A stretch of 64,000 nucleotides of DNA from Oligoflexia bacterium (GTDB lineage: Bacteria > Bdellovibrionota_G > JALEGL01): NCBI GenBank assembly GCA_035326705.1, contig DAOLES010000007.1, positions 1-64,000 on the forward strand. The letters are read 5' to 3'. Position 1 is the first letter of the stretch. Every line of letters starts with the position of its first letter. A program made the position numbers and the translations under genes. Under the pieces are notes generated by a model. That model saw nothing but the letters and a program-made list of their open reading frames with translations. It did not search any database and was not told the origin of the DNA. Positions 54,345-61,968 of this stretch are shown one piece after another.

Positions 54345-55313
54345 TTAGCTCAAAACGGTTTTAAGTAAGTATGTGGTGTAAGACACATAACAGACCAGCA
54401 AAACCAAGCCTTTTGTGCGTCCAATTTCTCCCTGTTTTTTAAAGCCATAACCAAATAGAAACAGAGATAAAGTTAAAATCAGCATGACCAGAATATCTCG
54501 GTAGAGAATTTCTTGTGCTAAAGTTAAAGGTTGAATAATGCCTGCAATACCTATAACAGCCAAGGTGTTGAATAAATTTGAGCCCAAGATATTACCCAAA
54601 ACCATATCAGGTTCATTTTTTTTTGCAGCAGCCACTGAAGCAGCCAATTCAGGTAGTGATGTGCCTATGGCTACAATGGTTAAACCTATAACAATATCTG
54701 AAACACCAAAAAACTTTGAAATTCCAACAGCACCCCAAACCAAAGCCCGTGAACTGAGCAGTAAAATAACGATTCCAACAATTAAACTTAGAATGGTGGA
54801 TTTTAATGGTTTGTTGAGTGTAGTAAGGTCTTCTTCAACACTTTGTGCATAGGTATCATCAGGTTTGCTGAGGCCTTGATGAATTGTCCAAGCCATCAAT
54901 GCAGCAAAAACAAATAAAATAATGATGGCATCTTGGCGGCTTAACATAAAGTCAGACAGTAAAAAAACCACAAATAAACTCAGCAGACTGAGTATGGGCA
55001 ATTCTTTTTTTAAAATCGCTGAATCAACCACGATGGGTGAACAAACAGCTGTAAAACCAATAATTAAAGCAATATTGGTGATGTTTGAACCAAAAGCATT
55101 ACCCAAGGCAATACCAGGGTTGCCTTCAAAAGCAGAAATAGCAGAAACCACCATTTCTGGAGCAGAGGTGCCAAAACCAATGATGATCATACCAATGAGT
55201 AAAGGAGACATACCTAAGTGCTTAGAAATAAGAGAAGCATCATCCACAAAACGATCAGCACTCCAAATCAGAAGGACCAAACCTAAAACAAGAACAGCAA
55301 TATACATGAACAT
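54345..55313 (-). CDS. CaCA-family Na+/Ca2+ exchanger (YrbG-like)
   Basis: From the ATG at 55313 the 322-residue membrane protein has ten predicted helices and the two CaCA alpha repeats: GMIIIGFGTSAPEMVVSAIS with GNAFGSNITNIALIIG, and GLTIVAIGTSLPELAASVAA with GNILGSNLFNTLAVIG, carrying the Glu/Asn ion ligands. It exchanges cations such as Ca2+ for Na+ or H+. An open frame reaching 55529 runs into the tRNA-Cys gene on the opposite strand; that extension is not coding. Confidence 0.9.
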   Translation of the reverse strand: MFMYIAVLVLGLVLLIWSADRFVDDASLISKHLGMSPLLIGMIIIGFGTSAPEMVVSAISAFEGNPGIALGNAFGSNITNIALIIGFTAVCSPIVVDSAILKKELPILSLLSLFVVFLLSDFMLSRQDAIIILFVFAALMAWTIHQGLSKPDDTYAQSVEEDLTTLNKPLKSTILSLIVGIVILLLSSRALVWGAVGISKFFGVSDIVIGLTIVAIGTSLPELAASVAAAKKNEPDMVLGNILGSNLFNTLAVIGIAGIIQPLTLAQEILYRDILVMLILTLSLFLFGYGFKKQGEIGRTKGLVLLVCYVSYTTYLLKTVLS

Positions 55314-55393
55314 GCCATTTTCATACCGTATCAGCCGGTATAAGGATAAATAAAATTGATTTTTTGAGCAATAAAGGTATACCAGCACTCTGA

Positions 55394-55468
55394 GGCGACG
55401 TACCCAAGTGGTAAGGGACTGGTTTGCAAAACCATTATTCATCGGTTCGAGTCCGATCGTCGCCTCCA
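55394..55468 (+). tRNA. tRNA-Cys (anticodon GCA)
   Basis: A 75-base cloverleaf: acceptor GGCGACG with CGTCGCC, anticodon stem-loop around GGTTTGCAAAACC with GCA, T-arm ATCGGTTCGAGTCCGAT, encoded CCA. The last 19 bases (55450-55468) recur exactly at 55617-55635. Confidence 0.97.
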
Positions 55469-55505
55469 AAAAAACGTTTATCCCGTTAGGGGTAAACGTT
55501 TTTTT
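55469..55505 (+). terminator. Terminator after tRNA-Cys
   Basis: AACGTTTATCCC pairs with GGGGTAAACGTT (one G-T pair) and is flanked by A and T runs, directly after the tRNA CCA end. Confidence 0.85.
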
Positions 55506-55547
55506 GTTTGCGCTGGTTGAATGGGACATAAGATCCGGTTAGGAGGA

Positions 55548-55745
55548 GACAAAAGCATGCTTTTGTCGACGGAATGCTGGGAGATTCGCCGAAGAGGCGA
55601 ATCGAGACAGTGCGAAAGTCCGATCGTCGCCTCCACTGTTTGTTTTTTAAGGGGGGCTTTGCATAAGTTAGAGTAACAACAAGTTGCAACTCTAACTAAA
55701 AACGCTTCCCCCCTGCGGTCGACATCGATATAAAATCTCGTCTCC
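55548..55745 (+). repeat. Repeat block after tRNA-Cys: palindrome, tRNA-end copy, partial A module
   Basis: A 20-bp perfect palindrome centred on GCATGC (55548-55567) precedes hairpin GATTCGCC-GAAGA-GGCGAATC (55583-55603). Then AGTCCGATCGTCGCCTCCA (55617-55635), the exact 19-base tRNA-Cys end, is followed by CTGTTTGTTTTTTAAGGGG, a stem GTTAGAGT with ACTCTAAC, and GGTCGACATCGATATAAAAT-type sequence identical to R1. The hairpin differs from the one at 53548 by a compensated A-T swap. Confidence 0.85.
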
Positions 55746-55773
55746 ACCAAATTCATAAAGTTATACTTGTGAA

Positions 55774-55871
55774 GAGCAAGGCTGCGAAGTCTTGCGATGA
55801 ACTAGTATATCTTATGCCGGTTACGGCAACCTTTGCGCTCGCAAGCGCTATCGTATGCTTGCTCGTTTTTT
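55774..55871 (+). other. Hairpin-rich, possibly structured RNA segment upstream of pirin
   Basis: GAGCAAG (55774-55780) and CTTGCTC (55858-55864) could enclose three small hairpins: GCAAGGC with GTCTTGC, GCCG-GTTA-CGGC and GCGCT-CGCA-AGCGC, followed by a T run. It is in the 55746-55990 gap. It may be a structured RNA, an extra repeat type or a terminator. No known RNA family is recognised. Confidence 0.35.
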
Positions 55872-55990
55872 ATAAGTATTCACTATTAAGTTCAAGAGAT
55901 ATAGTGTGTGTATGTATTTTCTCAAAACTTGCTTAAGTTGAAATCGGGTCTATATTTGTATCCGTTGATAGAGATGAGAAAGAAGGAATA

Positions 55991-56854
55991 ATGAATACGA
56001 AAAAAATAAAAATGGCCTACAGTGTTGAAGACAAGCATTGGGTGGGTGATGGCTTTTATGTCCATGGTCTTTTGCGTCCTACGGAACAACTTAATCCTTG
56101 GATCAGCCCGTTTATTTTAATGGATTATGCCTCACCGCATGCTTTTCCTCCCAGTGAAAGGCCCAAAGGTGTGGGTGAGCATCCACACAGAGGCTTTGAA
56201 ACCGTGACTTTGGCTTATCAAGGTGAAGTGGAGCATAGAGATTCCTCTGGTGGCGGGGGTATCATTAAAGAAGGCGATGTGCAGTGGATGACAGCAGGAA
56301 ATGGCATTGTTCATGATGAGTTTCATTCTAAAGCTTTTTCAAAAAAAGGCGGTATTTTTGAAATGGTGCAATTGTGGGTTAATCTTCCCAAAAAACATAA
56401 AATGACGCCAGCCAAGTATCAAAACATTGTCAGTAAAGATATTCCCATAGTGGACTTAGGAAAAGCAAGCCAAGCAAAAGTGATTGCAGGTAAGCTTGAA
56501 GGCCATCAGGGCCCTGCTCAGACCTTTACCCCCATTAATATCTATGGCCTGGAAAGTAAAATGCAAGATGAGCTTAAGATTGCTTTAGATACAGGTAGCA
56601 ATACAGTGCTATTGGTGATGAATGGTCATGTTGAACTAGAAAATCAAACTTACACCAAACAAAATATCATTATTTTTGAGCAAGATGGGGAGGCCGTTCA
56701 TTTTAAAACATCAGAAAACTTTAAAGGTTTATTGCTCAATGGTCAGCCTATTGATGAGCCGGTCGTGGCACATGGGCCATTTGTGATGAATACAAAACAA
56801 GAGATTTATCAAGCCATAGAAGATTATCAAAATGGAAAAATGGGGCAATTATAG
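55991..56854 (+). CDS. Pirin-family protein (cupin)
   Basis: The 287-residue bicupin has the pirin metal site in GVGEHPHRGFETVTLAYQGE (His residues of HPHRGFET, about 61-68) and the HRDS and DVQWMTAGNGIVHDEF segments of the N-terminal cupin. A second cupin with the typical AHGPFVMNTKQEI end follows. Pirins bind iron; some have quercetin dioxygenase activity, others act as regulators. AGAAGGA precedes the ATG. Normal length. Confidence 0.93.
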   Translation: MNTKKIKMAYSVEDKHWVGDGFYVHGLLRPTEQLNPWISPFILMDYASPHAFPPSERPKGVGEHPHRGFETVTLAYQGEVEHRDSSGGGGIIKEGDVQWMTAGNGIVHDEFHSKAFSKKGGIFEMVQLWVNLPKKHKMTPAKYQNIVSKDIPIVDLGKASQAKVIAGKLEGHQGPAQTFTPINIYGLESKMQDELKIALDTGSNTVLLVMNGHVELENQTYTKQNIIIFEQDGEAVHFKTSENFKGLLLNGQPIDEPVVAHGPFVMNTKQEIYQAIEDYQNGKMGQL

Positions 56855-56909
56855 TTGTTTGAAGTATTGTAGATTGACAGTATGGTCTGAATTCAATAAA
56901 ATATAAAAG

Positions 56910-57266
56910 ATGGCACAAAAGGTTTTTTTAAGTATTTTAGGGGCGTTACTGATTATTTCATGTGGTAAGGAAAACAATGGGGGTGGTTTTGGTAAGCCTT
57001 CCCAACCCTTATTAGATCCAAGTCAAGCACAGTATCCCAGCTTTACTCAACAGATAGAGTTAATTATTGATAGCAATCACGATATTCGCTACTCTCATGG
57101 CGTGGATGAGCTTCCGGTTGATCCTAACTGTGTAGGAACAGGCAATGTCTATTCTGGGCCGTTTTTGATTGGGGGTCCAGATGAAACCATTAACATTAAA
57201 GCTATCGCATGTAATGGTGGTTTAGCATCGCAGATTGCATCTGGACAATATGTATTTGGTCCATAA
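56910..57266 (+). CDS. Small lipoprotein with chitobiase/Fn3-associated-like domain (copy 1)
   Basis: The 118-residue protein has a signal peptide ending LIISCGKEN (lipobox Cys 18), then a ~75-residue beta domain ending SGPFLIGGPDETINIKAIAC and the YVFGP tail. The pattern 'Cys, YSGP, IKAIAC, SGQYVF' resembles the CHB_HEX_C_1/Fn3-associated beta-sandwich. Two Cys residues probably pair. It is a tandem copy of the next gene, 52 bases downstream. Confidence 0.7.
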   Translation: MAQKVFLSILGALLIISCGKENNGGGFGKPSQPLLDPSQAQYPSFTQQIELIIDSNHDIRYSHGVDELPVDPNCVGTGNVYSGPFLIGGPDETINIKAIACNGGLASQIASGQYVFGP

Positions 57267-57318
57267 AGAATCATTTGGTTGTAATAAATAATTAATTAAT
57301 GATAGGGGGTAAAACATT

Positions 57319-57675
57319 ATGATGAAGAATAAAGTTTTATATGGAGTTTTGGGTTTAATGTTATTGGTCATGATGAGCGCATGTGGTAAAAAAGATCCGG
57401 TTGCTGATCCTATTTTGAACCCAAAAACAGTGTTACAAGATCCTTTTGTAGAAAGTATTAATTTTAGTATCATCAGTGGTTACAATGTATTTTATACTTT
57501 TTCTCTTGATGGTGCTGCCTCTGAACCCAATTGTTCAGACAATGGCGTTAATTATACCGGTCCATTTTTAATTGGTGGTCCCGATGAAACAGTCAGTATC
57601 AAAGCCATTGCTTGTGAAGGAGAAGAGTCTTCAGAAGTGGTCAGTGGAACCTATGTTTTTGGTTCTGATAGTTAA
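57319..57675 (+). CDS. Small lipoprotein with chitobiase/Fn3-associated-like domain (copy 2)
   Basis: The 118-residue protein has a strong GGGGG ribosome site and a signal peptide ending MMSACGKKD (lipobox Cys 22). A beta domain follows whose SDNGVNYTGPFLIGGPDET and VSIKAIAC parts copy the upstream gene. The two differ mainly in the linker after the lipid-anchored Cys. Functions are unknown; they look like small outer-membrane-anchored surface domains. An intrinsic terminator follows. Confidence 0.7.
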   Translation: MMKNKVLYGVLGLMLLVMMSACGKKDPVADPILNPKTVLQDPFVESINFSIISGYNVFYTFSLDGAASEPNCSDNGVNYTGPFLIGGPDETVSIKAIACEGEESSEVVSGTYVFGSDS

Positions 57676-57687
57676 CAGCTTATTTAA

Positions 57688-59145
57688 TTAAGGTTTTAAA
57701 TGAAAAGAGTGGCTTCTGTTGTTATAAACAGAGGCCTTTTTTTTTGCGATTGCGGTGTGTTTTCTATTCAAGGCGGGTTGTTGCATTTCTCTATAACATG
57801 CGGCCATGTTTAATTCGTAGGCAAAGTTTTTTGGATCAAGGGATATTGCTTTTTTAAAGTAAATCTGAGCCGTTTTATAATTTTTCTGGCGAGCATACCA
57901 TACACCTATATTATTATAAGCATCGCTTGAGTAGGGATAGTGTTGGGTCACTTGTTGCCAAGCTAAAATAGGGTCCGTGTAAATTTGATTTTGTTTATAG
58001 ACAGTGGACAATTGTAAAATACTATAAAGCATTAAAGGTACGTACAAAATAAAGTACTTAAATCCTTTTTTTATTGGAAGACATTTTAGTCTGGCATCAA
58101 TATAATCTAAACCATAAGCCCATAATAGAGAAAGAAAAATTAAGCTAGGGTAAAGACGCCACTCACGGATCACTTCATTTTTGGGAATAATGCTGTTGGT
58201 AGGAATGATCATAAAAAGAAAAGAAAAGAATAACCACCCTAACAAAGAAGATCGGTGTTTTACAATCAGAAAGATCCACAAAGTCAGCAATAGTATGCCG
58301 GTCATAACTTCAAGATAAAAAACTGAAGCATAAAAATAAAGATCGTGTACCAAGGCTGTTTGAAAAGGGAAAAAATAGAATTGAATCAATGTTAGTGCAT
58401 TACCTAGCTGTGAGATCAAATAAATTTTTGGAGAAACAATGGCTTTAGATATATTAGGAACAATATCCAAATAAAAAATGCCTATAAGAAAGCATAAACA
58501 AAGAGTAGTCAGAGAAATGTAAAGATAAGTTTTTTGTTTAGAGTTTATGGTGTTCCATGAATGAAATAAAAAAATCAGTGGAAAAATAATAAAACTCTGT
58601 TTGCTTAAAAACATACAAAAAAACAAAAAAACAATGCCAAGGTTTAAATAGACAGACCGATACTTTTCAGTTTTCTTATTAAAATTAGAGAAATTAAAAT
58701 TTAAGGCCAAAAGCATAAAAAAACTTCCTAAAGCATAGGGCCGACCATGAATTTGGCTAACACAAGCTGTGGCTAGAGGATGTAAAGCAAAAAAAAGTGT
58801 GCAAAAAACAAAGTGTTTAAGACCTATTTTTTTGCTAAGGAAAAAAATCAAAACAACATTTGCAAGGTGAATGAAAAAATTTGTCCAATGAAAACAAACA
58901 GAAGATGGCCCACATAAACCATGGTTAAGGTGATAGCTTAATAAACTTAGAGGCTTATAAAATAAACCTCTAAAATTAAAATACGATTGCCAGAATAATG
59001 AGTCATCTATGAGTTTTGGATTTTGCTCTATGCCAACAACTTCATAATATAAAAAAGGAATATTGCTGAGTAAAGCATACGCACACAATGTTGTTGCAAG
59101 AATCAACATAAGATAGAAGTAATTTTTTTTATGATATGCGTTCAA
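57688..59145 (-). CDS. Polytopic TMTC-like membrane protein with C-terminal TPR
   Basis: The 485-residue protein has about ten membrane helices. The N-terminal loop matches the TMTC/GT-C glycosyltransferase group: DDSLFWQSYFNFRGLFYKPL, then GLCGPSSVCFHWTNFFIH with LFFALHPLATACV and HGRPYALGSF. The C-terminal ~80 residues hold two TPRs (YNNIGVWYARQKNYKTAQIY, then FKKAISLDP). Homologues link sugars to proteins from a lipid donor. Here the catalytic acid is likely in the first loop (DD). The last codons overlap a terminator of the convergent genes. Confidence 0.75.
   Translation of the reverse strand: MNAYHKKNYFYLMLILATTLCAYALLSNIPFLYYEVVGIEQNPKLIDDSLFWQSYFNFRGLFYKPLSLLSYHLNHGLCGPSSVCFHWTNFFIHLANVVLIFFLSKKIGLKHFVFCTLFFALHPLATACVSQIHGRPYALGSFFMLLALNFNFSNFNKKTEKYRSVYLNLGIVFLFFCMFLSKQSFIIFPLIFLFHSWNTINSKQKTYLYISLTTLCLCFLIGIFYLDIVPNISKAIVSPKIYLISQLGNALTLIQFYFFPFQTALVHDLYFYASVFYLEVMTGILLLTLWIFLIVKHRSSLLGWLFFSFLFMIIPTNSIIPKNEVIREWRLYPSLIFLSLLWAYGLDYIDARLKCLPIKKGFKYFILYVPLMLYSILQLSTVYKQNQIYTDPILAWQQVTQHYPYSSDAYNNIGVWYARQKNYKTAQIYFKKAISLDPKNFAYELNMAACYREMQQPALNRKHTAIAKKKASVYNNRSHSFHLKP
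57711..57745 (+). terminator. Intrinsic terminator of the lipoprotein pair
   Basis: GGCTTCTGTT (57711-57720) pairs with AACAGAGGCC (57727-57736, one G-T pair) followed by nine T. It overlaps the last codons of the convergent TMTC-like gene. Confidence 0.85.
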
Positions 59146-59349
59146 GTTTGAAATAATGACATTTTTTTAAAAGTGAGGAAAATTTTAAGACCAATTAAAA
59201 ATTTATCTTCTAGCGTTTAGCATCACGTGACGATGATAGCTTGCCAGATGCATGTTGGGTCAGTATAGTGAATCTATACCTGAACTATAACATATAAAGT
59301 TAGATGCTTGGTTAAAACAAGCAAAAAATATTAAACTAGGAATATAGGC

Positions 59350-60984
59350 ATGAAGATGTTTAAAAAAATTTTATTCACAATCAGTCTTGTGTGGGGATCA
59401 TGGGCTTTTGCACTTAACTCCCACTTAATCCGACCAGTAGGAGATCAATATGGCGGATTCTCAGTGCATGGAACGCGGATACTTAAGCCCGGAACATTTG
59501 AAGTAGGTAGTGTTTTTCAGTATGTCAGCAATCCAATTGATTTTAGACGTTTTAATATTACCAACCAAGATGCAGTTGAAAATATGGGAGTATTGGATAG
59601 TTATTTTAGTTTAGGCTTTTTTGATTGGTTATCTTTTGGGGCCTTGCTGCCCATTAATATCACGGGTAGTGTTAATGATTTTAATAATTTAAGTCTAGAT
59701 ACCGGGCCATCTTTAGGTGATTTATATTTACATGCTACACTAAGTTTTTTTGATCAAGAAAAGTTTATTGGCTTGGCTTTGGTTCCCTTTGTGACATTGC
59801 CTTTAGATGTAAATACATTGGATCAATTCAATGACTCTGCACCCAGTTTGGGAGCTTACTTGGTCTTAGATAAAGATATTTTAAATAAACATTATGTTGC
59901 TGTTAATTTAGGTGGACAGTATCGTTTTGAAGAAGAAGGCATTTTAGGAAGTGCATTTAGCGTTAGCCATGCATTTTTATACGCACTGGCTTATACCTAT
60001 CACCTTGACACAGAAAAAAATACAGATCTTTTTATTGAAGCAAGAGGCGCTAGCAATTTAGACAATCTTTTTACACAACAAGAAACCATGCCTATAGAAG
60101 CGCTAGCAGGTATGCGTATTCGGGTATTTAAACAAAAGTTATCTTTGGTTTTTGGTGGCGGAAAAGGCTTTAGCAATGCCTATGGTAGCAGTGACTATCG
60201 AGCGTTTGCCGGCCTTTCTTATTTAGGCGATCGTGAAGTTAGAAAAAGCCAAAATGATGAAAATAAAAAACCTATAGCAGAACAGCCCGTGCAAGCTCCT
60301 GTTGTGGCAGAAAAAAAGCCAGAAGTTAAAGCACCAGAGCAAATTTCACAATTGTATGTGGTCATTAAAGATGAAAATAAAAAGTTAATTATGGTTGATA
60401 TGGATTTGGTGAATGAACAAGGTGAAGTTGTTCAAAAATTTTCAGGAACCAGTTGGAGAAAAAACACAGCTCCTGGTTTTTATACCTTAAGGGTCAATAA
60501 AAATGGTTATGAACCCATAGAAAAAAAATTACAATTGAAGCTTAGAAAAAGACATAGTTATGATTTAACCTTAAAAAAGGAAAATACTTCTCCACCAATG
60601 TTAGGTAATAAAATTGACTTTCTAGGCAGAATACAATTTAACTCGGGTAAAGCAACCATTAGACCCGTGTCTTACAAAGCATTAAACGAAGTTGCGGGGA
60701 TCATGAAAAAATATCCACAAATTAAACTTTTACGAATTGAAGCGCATACAGATAGTTTTGGTTCTGACAGTCTCAATTTAAAATTATCTCAGCAACGTGC
60801 TGCGAGTGTTGAGGCGTTTTTACTTGCAGCAGGGATTGAAGCAAGTCGTTTAAATGCAATAGGCTTGGGTGAAACGCAACCTATAGAAAGTAACTCAACT
60901 CCACAAGGAAGAGCAAAAAACCGTAGAGTTGAGTTTACTGTTGTTAAATCTGATCCTGTCCAAGGCTTAGGTTTAAAAAAATAA
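59350..60984 (+). CDS. OmpA-family outer-membrane protein with PEGA-like domain
   Basis: The 544-residue protein has a signal peptide (cleavage near WAFALN, about 20). Its N-terminal beta-rich region (residues ~25-295) fits an outer-membrane barrel. A Pro/Lys/Glu-rich linker and a PEGA-like or carboxypeptidase-regulatory domain (TAPGFYTLRVNKNGYEPIEK, about 370-390) follow. The C-terminal OmpA domain has FNSGKATIRPVSYKALNEVA, IEAHTDSFGSDSLNLKLSQQ and GRAKNRRVEF, including the Asp and Arg residues that bind diaminopimelate. It anchors the outer membrane to peptidoglycan. Confidence 0.9.
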   Translation: MKMFKKILFTISLVWGSWAFALNSHLIRPVGDQYGGFSVHGTRILKPGTFEVGSVFQYVSNPIDFRRFNITNQDAVENMGVLDSYFSLGFFDWLSFGALLPINITGSVNDFNNLSLDTGPSLGDLYLHATLSFFDQEKFIGLALVPFVTLPLDVNTLDQFNDSAPSLGAYLVLDKDILNKHYVAVNLGGQYRFEEEGILGSAFSVSHAFLYALAYTYHLDTEKNTDLFIEARGASNLDNLFTQQETMPIEALAGMRIRVFKQKLSLVFGGGKGFSNAYGSSDYRAFAGLSYLGDREVRKSQNDENKKPIAEQPVQAPVVAEKKPEVKAPEQISQLYVVIKDENKKLIMVDMDLVNEQGEVVQKFSGTSWRKNTAPGFYTLRVNKNGYEPIEKKLQLKLRKRHSYDLTLKKENTSPPMLGNKIDFLGRIQFNSGKATIRPVSYKALNEVAGIMKKYPQIKLLRIEAHTDSFGSDSLNLKLSQQRAASVEAFLLAAGIEASRLNAIGLGETQPIESNSTPQGRAKNRRVEFTVVKSDPVQGLGLKK

Positions 60985-60992
60985 ATAATTGC

Positions 60993-61880
60993 TTATTGAC
61001 AGTAGCCATTTTGAACTAGGAGTTGTGGACTTGTATCAGAACAACCATCGTTATTGCAGGCGGCTATTTCAATTGAGATTGTATTATCATACTCGCTGGT
61101 AAGAGGGATATGACCAATAAATGTATACGATCTCCAGCCTGTACCTGTTGTTTCTTCTGCACTGGTTTGGTAAGTTTCCCATATTTCGTCAGTAAAACTT
61201 GTATAGGGACTGAAAGTTATAACAGAACCAAACAAAGCATAAGCAATTTCATCATCTGAGTTATCATACCAGTGAAAACGTGGGTAACATTGACCGTCTA
61301 GATAAATAAAATCAACAGAAAGATTACTTGGTGTTTTTGGGGTAAAAAGCAAACTACCACTATGTGTCACTTCAAAATCTACGCGGTTTGAACTTCTATG
61401 CATATCTTGACGGTGAGCTTCAACTATATAGGTATAGCTTTGACCAGGTACGAGGTTAAAATCTTCATAACTGTGTGTTTGAGCCCCTAGTTCAGCTAAA
61501 ATAACATAACTGTTGTCATTGATTTTACGTTTAACAATATAGCTACTGACATCATTGTTGTTTTGTGTCCAAGTCAGTAAAATAGATTGAACACTGGAAG
61601 CTTCTTCAACAATTGATAATAAAGGTCCTGTGAGTTCATAATGGGTTGTACAGGCATCGCCTAGTCCATTATAATCAGAATCTACTTGATTGGGATTGTA
61701 GATATCAGGACAATTATCTGAATAATTTGCTATGCCATCAAAATCAGCATCATTGTTATTAAGCTCAAAAAAGCTACCAGAGCTGTCTAAAGATCGACCG
61801 CAGCTCTGTAAACCAACAAGAGCAATAATACTTAAAAAAGACCAAAGCATGAAGGATGTTTTTTTATTTAATAAAGCCAT
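60993..61880 (-). CDS. Lipoprotein with thrombospondin type 3-like repeat and fibronectin type III domain
   Basis: From the ATG at 61880 a signal peptide (SFMLWSFLSIIALVGLQ) ends at SC, a lipobox. Next comes a calcium-binding thrombospondin type 3-like segment (ADFDGIANYSDNCPDIYNPN with QVDSDYNGLGDAC). An Fn3-like domain (SILLTWTQNNNDVSSYIVKR and PGQSYTYIVEA) and a C-terminal domain with Cys residues follow. Probably surface-exposed. It is convergent with the OmpA gene, 8 bases apart. Confidence 0.8.
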   Translation of the reverse strand: MALLNKKTSFMLWSFLSIIALVGLQSCGRSLDSSGSFFELNNNDADFDGIANYSDNCPDIYNPNQVDSDYNGLGDACTTHYELTGPLLSIVEEASSVQSILLTWTQNNNDVSSYIVKRKINDNSYVILAELGAQTHSYEDFNLVPGQSYTYIVEAHRQDMHRSSNRVDFEVTHSGSLLFTPKTPSNLSVDFIYLDGQCYPRFHWYDNSDDEIAYALFGSVITFSPYTSFTDEIWETYQTSAEETTGTGWRSYTFIGHIPLTSEYDNTISIEIAACNNDGCSDTSPQLLVQNGYCQ

Positions 61881-61968
61881 GTCTTTTAATACTACAAAAA
61901 ACATGCCAGCTAAAAAAGCTCTAAGACATTAGAAATAAAGGGATAAATCAGCTAAGCAGAGTGCTGTG

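Noticed and set aside
55314..55529. N-terminal extension of the exchanger frame (ATIGLEPMNNGFANQSLTTW)
   Set aside because: It is the antisense reading of tRNA-Cys, a well-known false ORF. The protein begins at 55313.
55450..55635. att sites of an integrated prophage or island at tRNA-Cys
   Set aside because: The space between the two tRNA-end copies is only 148 bases and has no integrase; the copies are better explained by the repeat family, although a decayed remnant is not excluded.
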